NCBI GenBank assembly: GCA_027024625.1
Contig: JALVRY010000278.1
Coordinates: forward strand, 1-13,728
Reading direction: 5' to 3'
Source of the DNA: Thiotrichaceae bacterium
GTDB lineage: Bacteria; Pseudomonadota; Gammaproteobacteria; Thiotrichales; Thiotrichaceae
DNA: 13,728 bases
This document shows positions 1-5,830 of this stretch, piece by piece. Numbering within the stretch: the first letter of the stretch is position 1; each line of letters opens with the position of its first letter. Below the pieces are notes generated by a model. The model was not told the DNA's origin, did no database searches, and worked only from the letters and a program-made list of their open reading frames with translations. The position numbers and the translations under genes were made by a program.

Positions 1-1899
1 GGGGTAATCCGCAATACCGGGATTATCTGATACACCAACCAACTTAGGGTGATTAATTTTTGGCAATTTTAATACGTCGTCTTCACCCTTATTTTTAAGA
101 ATATAATCACGCACTACATCCCACATCAAGCGCCCATCTGGAGTACGATTAACCACCGCCCAGCCTGCAACTTTATAGGTTTTTTCAGGGTCAATAGGGT
201 CGCCATTGTCCAGCTTGGCATCAGTAATACGCTTATATAACTCTTTTGCCGGTTCCATGGTGTAATCCATACCACCAACACGCACCATATCACCACCAGA
301 CTGTAGATAAGGATCAGGGTCAAATAAGTTATCTGCTACTTGTTCTAGTACGTTAAGTAGCTGTTTACCTGTCATCTCATTCACATAGGTTTCTGCGTAG
401 GTCATGGAGCACTGCGTCATAACATCTTCCATGGTAATCCAATCACCTTTGAGAGTTGTTGTTCCCCAACGAACACCTGCTGACATAGCAATATCAGCTT
501 TATATTCTTCACGCAGTGCATTACATAACACTTGATCCCACGTTCCCATGAAATTACCACGGCGGTACAATGTTCTATCCGCAATCGCTAATTTCTCTTC
601 TAAAATATCATTGAAAGATTTACCTAAACGATCCTTGCTAAAGTGACGCTCTGGATTACGGCTCTCAATAATCTTTTCATCATATTTTTTACCACGCATT
701 TGCTTTAGATAAGCTTCCATTTCTGGGTCAGCGGGAAGCATATTCGTAATAACGGGAAGCATCTTGTAATGTAAGTTGGCTTTGCCATCCTGCACATCTA
801 TATCCATTACACCTACAAATTTTCCGTTAGAGCCTGCATTAGTAACCAAACAGGTTTTTCCTGTTTCTTTATTCTTAACTTGGACAGGCTCTGGCATTCC
901 ATCATGCGTATGCCCCCCAAAGACGGCATCAATACCGGGGATGTTTTCTCCCATTTTGATGTCTACATCCATGCCATTATGAGACAACATTACGACTGCA
1001 TCGGGTTTCTCTTCAGCTCGAACCTTTTTAACCAATGCCTTCATGTCATCCTCACGAAGACCAAATGACCAATCAGGGAAAAATTCAGGTGGGTTTGCGT
1101 TAGCAGTACGCGGAAATGCTTGGCCAATCACGGCAATACGCTTTCCACCCGCTTCTTTTATAACATAAGGTTGAAAAGCATAACCTTCATCTTCATCGAA
1201 TAAACCTCGTCCATCATTTTTATCAACAAGCTCTGTATACTTGTCATCCATTAATGAATCTTCTTTAACGCGAACATTCTGGCCAATAAAGTCACCTTTA
1301 AATAAGGCAACATTACTTAAAACTTCTTGCTCCTCATAAGTAAATTCCCAATGCCCAACCATGACATTAACACCAAGGATATTAGAGGCTTCTACCATGT
1401 CCACACCACGCGTCCATAATGATGTACCTGAACCTTGCCACAAATCACCACCATCTAATGTTATGGTATTTTCCACACCACCCGCTTGCTCACGCAACAT
1501 ATCAAGTAATGTTTTGATGTGTGAATAACCACCCATACGACCATATTTTTTTGCTGCCTCTTCAAAATCTAAATATGTGTACGCGTACGATTCAATACTA
1601 TTTTTGGGTAGTTTCATTCTTTCTAGTAATTTATCACCAACAATGTGAGGAGGACGATTGTAAGCATTACCCACACCAAGATTTACATTTGGCTCACGGA
1701 AATAAACCGGTAATAGTTGTCCATGTAAATCTGTTGTATGAAGAATTCGAGCTTGCCCCTTCTTTGGAATGTTATAGAAGTCTTTTGGAGAAACACCTTC
1801 TGCATAGGCATTTTGAAACAAAGGGAAAGTGGCAGCAGATGCACCTGCTGCACCCATTGCCAAGAATTTTAAAAATGTACGTCGATCCATTGTAGGCAT
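1..1899 (-). CDS. soxB: SoxB, thiosulfohydrolase of the Sox system (3' end outside window)
   Basis: SoxB is the periplasmic dimanganese hydrolase that releases sulfate from the sulfonate group bound to the SoxY cysteine. The frame is open for 633 codons from ATG 1899 to the window edge with no stop, so the C-terminus is missing. The last visible residues (NPGIADYP) resemble the region near the end of known SoxB proteins, so little is probably lost. The N-terminus carries a Tat motif (DRRTFLK, residues 5-11) and a hydrophobic stretch ending near AYA (33). Metallophosphoesterase metal motifs are seen: TDLH (56-59), GGD (150-152), GHWE (182-185), SHNG and GGHTH (328-332). The SoxB-specific FREPNVNLG is at 68-75. 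The start at 1899 is preceded by GAGG at good spacing; ATG 1890 is a less favoured alternative because it lies further from that site. It follows soxZ after a 286-bp gap. Confidence 0.96.
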   Translation of the reverse strand, partial: MPTMDRRTFLKFLAMGAAGASAATFPLFQNAYAEGVSPKDFYNIPKKGQARILHTTDLHGQLLPVYFREPNVNLGVGNAYNRPPHIVGDKLLERMKLPKNSIESYAYTYLDFEEAAKKYGRMGGYSHIKTLLDMLREQAGGVENTITLDGGDLWQGSGTSLWTRGVDMVEASNILGVNVMVGHWEFTYEEQEVLSNVALFKGDFIGQNVRVKEDSLMDDKYTELVDKNDGRGLFDEDEGYAFQPYVIKEAGGKRIAVIGQAFPRTANANPPEFFPDWSFGLREDDMKALVKKVRAEEKPDAVVMLSHNGMDVDIKMGENIPGIDAVFGGHTHDGMPEPVQVKNKETGKTCLVTNAGSNGKFVGVMDIDVQDGKANLHYKMLPVITNMLPADPEMEAYLKQMRGKKYDEKIIESRNPERHFSKDRLGKSFNDILEEKLAIADRTLYRRGNFMGTWDQVLCNALREEYKADIAMSAGVRWGTTTLKGDWITMEDVMTQCSMTYAETYVNEMTGKQLLNVLEQVADNLFDPDPYLQSGGDMVRVGGMDYTMEPAKELYKRITDAKLDNGDPIDPEKTYKVAGWAVVNRTPDGRLMWDVVRDYILKNKGEDDVLKLPKINHPKLVGVSDNPGIADYP

Positions 1900-1939
1900 A
1901 TCTCTATCCTCTTCATATTAATGAAGCTTTTAATTTGGT

Positions 1940-1968
1940 GTTATTTGGATTAAAACCTAAATCTACAA
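1940..1968 (-). promoter_or_regulatory. possible sigma70-type promoter for soxB
   Basis: On the minus strand a TTGTAG box (1963-1968) is separated by exactly 17 bp from AATAAC (1940-1945), about 40 bp upstream of the soxB ATG. The match to TTGACA/TATAAT is partial. The layout resembles the candidate soxX promoter (TTGTTT, 17 bp, GATAAC). It was found by eye only, and AT-rich DNA yields such matches by chance. Confidence 0.3.
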
Positions 1969-1990
1969 GGCTAATGTGGATTCAGTTTCA

Positions 1991-2053
1991 AAGTAAAAAG
2001 ATGTGTGTCACTTTTACTTATATGTTATTGCTTAATCGCTTTGCACGATTAGC
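1991..2053 (-). other. two adjacent inverted repeats between soxZ and soxB
   Basis: The 286-bp soxZ-soxB gap (1900-2185) shows no convincing gene. It holds two potential hairpins. The first pairs AAGTAAAA(A)G (1991-2000) with CTTTTACTT (2011-2019) around a 10-nt loop, with one bulged base. The second pairs GC(T)TAATCG (2030-2038) with CGATTAGC (2046-2053) around a 7-nt loop, again with one bulge. Neither is followed by a clear U-run on the minus strand, so a classical terminator is not supported. Processing, partial attenuation or operator roles remain possible. Confidence 0.35.
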
Positions 2054-2185
2054 GAATTTACCTAAAGATGTGAACTTTGATAAACTCCGTCACCCGCATG
2101 GAGCAACGGAATCTATACTAGAAATACCCTATTAAATAACCTCAATCATTCTCATGTTTTTAATAAGGATTTCTTGTCCAGCGAT

Positions 2186-2497
2186 CTATTTAACTGTCGC
2201 TTCAATAGAGGCCGTTTCACCTTTATTATCAGCCCAATCAATCTTGAGCTTATCACCTGATGCACCTTTGTATTTAAAGGCAAGATAAGGATTTTTAGAG
2301 ACAGAACCAGTCCAGTTAGCAGTAATTAGTGTCTTATCGCCAGACGTTACTGTTACCTTCTCAATGTAATGAGCTGGAATAAGCTCTCCTGTCTTTTTGT
2401 CTTTACGACGACCAGACTCCATTGGGTGACTCATCAACGCTTTAACTGTCACTAGACCATCTTTCGCTTTCGCACGGGCTTTAATTTTATCAGCCAT
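2186..2497 (-). CDS. soxZ: SoxZ, sulfur-carrier complex subunit
   Basis: SoxZ is the partner of SoxY. The SoxYZ heterodimer carries the sulfur substrate through the periplasmic Sox cycle while SoxXA, SoxB and other components act on it. The 103-residue product has the usual family length and the family motif HPMESGRRKD (about residues 24-33) followed by IPAHYIEKV. No signal peptide is present, as expected for a protein co-exported with Tat-dependent SoxY. The start at 2497 is well supported by AGGAG seven bases upstream. It lies 24 bp behind soxY, which makes co-transcription very likely. Confidence 0.97.
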   Translation of the reverse strand: MADKIKARAKAKDGLVTVKALMSHPMESGRRKDKKTGELIPAHYIEKVTVTSGDKTLITANWTGSVSKNPYLAFKYKGASGDKLKIDWADNKGETASIEATVK

Positions 2498-2521
2498 TTT
2501 TAAACTCCTAAATCTGTTGGA

Positions 2522-3013
2522 TTAACCGCCGCAGCCGCCAATTGTTACTTTAACATCTTTTGCCGCTTTAAACGTCTTGTCACCGGCAGTAACAAGAGCA
2601 ACAACAGATCCACTTTTACCCATTTTGATGCGTGTTGATGCAAATGCAACGACACCTTCACCAAGCTCAAATGAGCCAACTAGAGGGTCTGGGTTTTTAG
2701 GTGCAACTAATGTAATTTTTGTTGCACCTTCAATAGCAGACGCATCAACTGTAATTGGTACTACAGCTCCATTTTCTGCAACTTCTGGAGCTTTCAATTT
2801 GATTTGATCAGAGGCTTCTGCCGACTCGACAGTAGACATATCAAAACCAGAGCCTTTTTCACCTGCATCTGCTTTAGGGGCATCAGCAGCAGCTTCTTGC
2901 TTCTTTGCAGTATCATCTGCAAATAACATTGCAGGACTAAGTAGACCTGCACCTACTGCCAAGCTGGTAGCACCCGCTGACAATGTTCCTTTTACAAAAC
3001 TTCTTCGTTTCAT
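2522..3013 (-). CDS. soxY: SoxY, sulfur-carrier protein with C-terminal GGCGG
   Basis: SoxY covalently binds the sulfur intermediate through its C-terminal cysteine on a flexible arm. The product is 163 residues and ends exactly in GGCGG, with the carrier cysteine at residue 161. The N-terminus is a Tat signal (RRSFVKG, residues 3-9, then a hydrophobic segment to about residue 31). A low-complexity Ala/Lys/Glu/Asp linker (about 34-56) precedes the immunoglobulin-like carrier domain. The start at 3013 has a moderate GGAA ribosome-binding site. Order and spacing with soxZ are those of a soxYZ unit. A 254-bp gap separates it from soxK, so it may have its own promoter or mRNA-level control. Confidence 0.97.
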   Translation of the reverse strand: MKRRSFVKGTLSAGATSLAVGAGLLSPAMLFADDTAKKQEAAADAPKADAGEKGSGFDMSTVESAEASDQIKLKAPEVAENGAVVPITVDASAIEGATKITLVAPKNPDPLVGSFELGEGVVAFASTRIKMGKSGSVVALVTAGDKTFKAAKDVKVTIGGCGG

Positions 3014-3197
3014 TCTTAAATTTCCAATAATTCTTGTTAATGAATATAGTTTTTAGCTATGTTAGCAACCACTATGAGCATCATTACAAAGGTTGAGACT
3101 TACTAACACCTAATGTATAAAAACGCCCAAGCAAGTCCAGACTATCATTTTTCACCCAGACATTTGCATAACATATACTATGAATAAGGACTTTAAT

Positions 3198-3260
3198 TCC
3201 AAGTCATAATTCACTTTTATCATCAAGAATCTTAAATTCGCTTAAGACCCTTGACTTGGA
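3198..3260 (-). repeat. long-range inverted repeat downstream of soxK
   Basis: The soxK-soxY gap (3014-3267) contains no supported gene. Starting seven bases past the soxK stop there is a perfect 9-bp inverted repeat, TCCAAGTCA (3198-3206) with TGACTTGGA (3252-3260), separated by 45 bp. A smaller inverted repeat is nested inside: TCTTAA (3230-3235) with TTAAGA (3242-3247) around a 6-nt loop. A third short pairing, GACTT/AAGTC, lies at about 3190-3205 and competes with the large one. On the minus-strand transcript this could fold just after soxK and affect expression of soxYZ relative to soxXAK. No strong U-run follows, so simple termination is uncertain. Confidence 0.4.
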
Positions 3261-3267
3261 TACCAAA

Positions 3268-3594
3268 CTATTCAGGTTCCTCTGTAAAGTAACTAGGAAA
3301 ATCTAGATTAGACTGAGCTTCCATTTGTGCTTTACCCGTTTCACCTTGAAAAGCTGCTTTATTGGCTAATTTTACCGCCTTGGCAAAATCACCTTCTTTT
3401 GCGGCTTCGTCAGCCTTTTTAAGAAGTTTACCAACGTCTCTCCATTCACCACCTACTGCAGCAGCAGCTTTTTGATTTGCTGTTGCTGTTTCTAAAGCAG
3501 CCTTATAAGTATCAGCTGTCTCTTCTGCAAACACGCTGGCGGCAAAGCTACTAGCGACTGTAAAAACAGAAAGTATTAATACCTTTTTTAACAT
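3268..3594 (-). CDS. soxK: SoxK, SoxXA-binding protein
   Basis: SoxK-type proteins bind the SoxXA cytochrome and are found in species with short SoxA forms, where they stabilise or complete the complex. The 108-residue product has a Sec signal peptide (residues 1 to about 23, ending VFA). The mature part is small and Ala/Lys-rich, with a helical-looking segment around EWRDVGKLLKKADEAAKEGDFAKAVKLANKAAFQGE, interrupted here only for reference, which is characteristic of the family. No heme motif or cysteine is present. The start at 3594 has GGAG about eight bases upstream, and that site overlaps the soxA stop region. Only 12 bp separate soxA and soxK. Assignment rests on sequence character plus position behind soxXA. 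Confidence 0.85.
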   Translation of the reverse strand: MLKKVLILSVFTVASSFAASVFAEETADTYKAALETATANQKAAAAVGGEWRDVGKLLKKADEAAKEGDFAKAVKLANKAAFQGETGKAQMEAQSNLDFPSYFTEEPE

Positions 3595-3606
3595 GTTATT
3601 TCTCCG

Positions 3607-4440
3607 TTATTTTCGTGCACTAGGGCCATTAAGCTCTAAGCCATTGCTCATATAAGTTAAGAAATACTCTAGATCACGGTATTCCTCACCTTGGGCTTTA
3701 AATGGTTTTGCTCTAACTTGCTTATTACAACCTGTAAAGCGACGATGTAACGTACCCATGCCCCCCCACTTAGAACGATAAACAGGGAAACCTGTAGGCT
3801 GCCCATAAGCAGGACTTAGGACATCTGCTCGAATTTTATTCCCCGCATTCATTGCATGACAACCCGCACAAGACATATTCAACTGACCACGTTTAGCTAA
3901 CCAAAAATCTTTACCTTTTTGATAAGCTTCAAGCGCCTTTGGATCATCAGGAATTTCAACATTAATCTTTTGGCCACGAGATTCGTATGCTATGTATCCA
4001 AGAATATTATTAATTTTTCCTTTTTTATACTTTAGCTTCTCTTCACCATTGGCTTCTAAGCAGTTATTAATCGCAAGTGGAAGCGTCATTACCATACCCT
4101 TCTCTTTATCCCAGTGAGGGAACTTACTGGCAATTGCTGGTCCATCAGGAAAACAATCTTTATATGTTTTACCGTTTTTGAATGGCTTCTCCCACATTTC
4201 CTTACCCGCATCAACAACAGGCTCGTATGGAGGAAATTCTTCAATGGCTTCCCAACTTTCACGACCTACTGGATCAACAGCATAAACACCATTGGCAAAC
4301 TCTTGCTCAGCAACATCTGGAAACTTTTTCTTAAAGAAATCTTGGAATACTTTTAAATCATCTGCTGGAGCTGCTTGAACACTGGCAGACAAGCCTACAG
4401 TCAAACAAACACCGAGGATTAGGGGTAGTTTTTTCATCAT
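3607..4440 (-). CDS. soxA: SoxA, c-type cytochrome subunit of SoxXA (single heme motif)
   Basis: SoxA with SoxX forms the periplasmic cytochrome that oxidatively couples thiosulfate to the SoxY cysteine. The product is 277 residues with a Sec signal peptide (about 1-24). It has one CxxCH heme-binding motif, CAGCH (191-195), and a downstream cysteine in FTGCNK (C238) at the expected position of the axial, persulfide-forming catalytic ligand. Two further cysteines, C96 and C127, occupy the N-terminal domain, where diheme SoxA forms carry another heme; here they more likely form a disulfide. This is the monoheme SoxA type, consistent with the adjacent soxK. The start at 4440 has AGGAG seven bases upstream; soxX ends 15 bp before it. 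Confidence 0.96.
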   Translation of the reverse strand: MMKKLPLILGVCLTVGLSASVQAAPADDLKVFQDFFKKKFPDVAEQEFANGVYAVDPVGRESWEAIEEFPPYEPVVDAGKEMWEKPFKNGKTYKDCFPDGPAIASKFPHWDKEKGMVMTLPLAINNCLEANGEEKLKYKKGKINNILGYIAYESRGQKINVEIPDDPKALEAYQKGKDFWLAKRGQLNMSCAGCHAMNAGNKIRADVLSPAYGQPTGFPVYRSKWGGMGTLHRRFTGCNKQVRAKPFKAQGEEYRDLEYFLTYMSNGLELNGPSARK

Positions 4441-4455
4441 ATTACAGCTCCTGAA

Positions 4456-4827
4456 TTATAGTGATGAAATAAATTCAACGACTTTGTCTATTTCTTTATC
4501 TGAAAGAATCTTATGCTTTCCAAATGGAGGCATTAAGGTATCAGGATTTGCAACTTGAGCATCCCAAATTTGAGCACGTAATTTAGCTTTATCAGGAAAT
4601 CTTGCTGACATGGCTACAAGCTCTGGAGCAATATTACCTGCCATATCGCCACCTGCAATCTGATGGCAAGCAAGGCAATTTCCTTTTTTTCTATCAAATG
4701 CAAGTTCTTTACCTGTCATCTCTGCTTTTTTATCGCCAGCTGTTGCTACAGCAGTAAGCGACATCGCAGAAAACATAACGGCAGGAGCAATCCCAAGCAC
4801 CGCTAGTTTACGTAGTGAGTTATTCAT
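4456..4827 (-). CDS. soxX: SoxX, c-type cytochrome subunit of SoxXA
   Basis: SoxX is the monoheme electron-accepting subunit that passes electrons from SoxA towards respiratory cytochromes. From the chosen start the product is 123 residues. It has a Sec signal peptide (1-30, ending ATA), one heme motif CLACH (51-55) followed by QIAGG, and a likely axial Met in LMPPFGKH (M99). The start at 4827 is preferred over an in-frame ATG at 4869 because it places the signal peptide at the N-terminus and has AGGAGG upstream, although the spacing (12 nt) is somewhat long. It is the first gene of the soxXAK run and probably of the wider sox operon. Confidence 0.95.
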   Translation of the reverse strand: MNNSLRKLAVLGIAPAVMFSAMSLTAVATAGDKKAEMTGKELAFDRKKGNCLACHQIAGGDMAGNIAPELVAMSARFPDKAKLRAQIWDAQVANPDTLMPPFGKHKILSDKEIDKVVEFISSL

Positions 4828-4936
4828 TTTTATGTACACCCTCCTAAGAAATAAATGTGGTCGCTGCATAGCTCAGAGAACGGATTGAGAGAGTCATGTA
4901 GCAACCGACCTAAACTGATAACGACAAATACGTCTT

Positions 4937-4965
4937 GTTATCAATAGCTAGGAATAATAAAACAA
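4937..4965 (-). promoter_or_regulatory. possible promoter of the soxXAK operon
   Basis: On the minus strand TTGTTT (4960-4965) and GATAAC (4937-4942) are spaced by 17 bp. A transcript starting near 4930 would have a leader of about 100 nt before soxX. The boxes are weak matches to the sigma70 consensus, as often seen for activator-dependent promoters. Two dyad sites lie upstream of it (5004-5019 and 5086-5106). Confidence 0.35.
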
Positions 4966-5003
4966 GTGGTGAGATAAACAATTGGAAGATGTGCCGAGCT
5001 GCA

Positions 5004-5019
5004 TTGGGGTTTTCCCTAA
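5004..5019. promoter_or_regulatory. dyad TTGGGG-TTTT-CCCTAA, candidate regulator site
   Basis: A 16-bp imperfect inverted repeat with six-base arms (one G/T mismatch) around TTTT. It is followed on the plus strand by a further CCCTTA at 5021-5026, so CCCTAA/CCCTTA occurs twice about 8 bp apart. Its centre lies about 50 bp upstream of the candidate soxX -35 box, a usual distance for an activator site. The assignment is by position and symmetry only. Confidence 0.4.
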
Positions 5020-5085
5020 TCCCTTAGCTTATTTGTTAGATTTATAATTGATTATTAAGAATAATTTTAAGCAATTCAGTGTGTT

Positions 5086-5106
5086 TTTGGAGGCACTGCC
5101 ACCAAA
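5086..5106. promoter_or_regulatory. 21-bp near-perfect palindrome upstream of soxX, candidate operator
   Basis: The arms TTTGGAGGCA and TGCCACCAAA flank a central C. Nine of ten base pairs match and the only mismatch is at the fifth arm position counted from the centre. A one-base spacer cannot form an RNA hairpin loop, so this is best read as a binding site for a dimeric protein. It lies about 260 bp upstream of the soxX start and about 100 bp beyond the response-regulator stop. No second copy was noticed in the window. The FixJ-type regulator encoded next door is one candidate ligand; another DNA-binding protein is equally possible. Confidence 0.5.
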
Positions 5107-5203
5107 TACTAACTAAATACCACCCTAAAAATTAGAGCTACATTTTGAGGCAAAATACAGACGGACACATACATCAAACAGCCTTCCCTCTTTGATCAAG
5201 CAG

Positions 5204-5830
5204 CTAAGCAATATTTACAGTCAAAACCATTCTCATTAAGTCAGACAAAGAAGAAGCTTCCATTTTTTCCATCACTCTTGAGCGATGTACTTCTACTGTG
5301 GATTGTGAAATGTGTAATTCATCCGCAATAATTTTATTGCGATGACCTTTCACGACAAGATCTAGAACTTCTCTCTCCCTTGGCGTCAGGCGCTCCATCT
5401 TATGTTTAATTTCAGCATGTTTTTGTGCCTTACCACGCTGCTGTTCATCCACTTCAATGGCTCTATAAACACTATCCAACAACACCTGATCATTAAAAGG
5501 CTTTTGAATAAAGTCAATTGCACCTGCTTTGATTGCTTTGACTGCCATCGGAACATCTCCGTGTCCCGTAATAAAAATAATAGGCGGATGAATCACTTGC
5601 TCAGCAAGATGCTCTTGCAACATCAAGCCACTCATACCCTTCATTCTGATATCCAAAATAATACAACCAGGGCGAGAAAGATCAAAGCTATCAGAAAATA
5701 TCTCCGCAGATGAATAAGTCTCTGCCTGTAACCCCACAGACTCCATTAAAAACGCGATCGCATCTCTTACTTCATCATCATCATCAATAATGAATATTAT
5801 AGGCTCTCTATTTAATTGTTCTGCATTCAT
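5204..5830 (-). CDS. FixJ/NarL-type response regulator (TtrR/ThsR-like)
   Basis: A two-component response regulator that would bind DNA after phosphorylation by the adjacent kinase. The 208-residue product has an N-terminal receiver domain (about 10-125) with acidic residues D16-D18, phospho-acceptor D60 in CIILDIRM, T88 in FITGHGDVPMAV and K110 in QKPF. A short linker leads to a LuxR/FixJ helix-turn-helix (about 147-205: LTPREREVLDLV, then ISQSTVEVHRSRVM). This domain order is that of FixJ, TtrR and related regulators. Its ATG overlaps the kinase stop by four bases (ATGA), indicating translational coupling. The 376-bp region after its stop leads to soxX in the same direction, with no clear terminator, so read-through into sox is possible. 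The sox genes are the inferred targets. Confidence 0.93.
   Translation of the reverse strand: MNAEQLNREPIIFIIDDDDEVRDAIAFLMESVGLQAETYSSAEIFSDSFDLSRPGCIILDIRMKGMSGLMLQEHLAEQVIHPPIIFITGHGDVPMAVKAIKAGAIDFIQKPFNDQVLLDSVYRAIEVDEQQRGKAQKHAEIKHKMERLTPREREVLDLVVKGHRNKIIADELHISQSTVEVHRSRVMEKMEASSLSDLMRMVLTVNIA

Noticed and set aside
1521..1895. 124-codon plus-strand frame
   Set aside because: It lies wholly antisense to soxB, which has clear family motifs through the same bases.
1935..2135. 66-codon plus-strand frame between soxZ and soxB
   Set aside because: No ribosome-binding site, no recognisable protein features, and it runs through two inverted repeats antisense to the sox transcript.
4828..4869. 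14-residue N-terminal extension of SoxX from ATG 4869
   Set aside because: It would put charged residues before the signal peptide and has no ribosome-binding site, while ATG 4827 has AGGAGG upstream.
5142..5156. ATTTTG-AGG-CAAAAT inverted repeat after the response-regulator gene
   Set aside because: The stem is six mostly A-T pairs with a 3-nt loop and no U-run, too weak to call a terminator.
5192..5199. TTGATCAA palindrome next to the response-regulator stop
   Set aside because: It resembles an FNR/CRP half-site pair but lacks the four-base spacer, and an 8-bp AT-rich palindrome is expected by chance.
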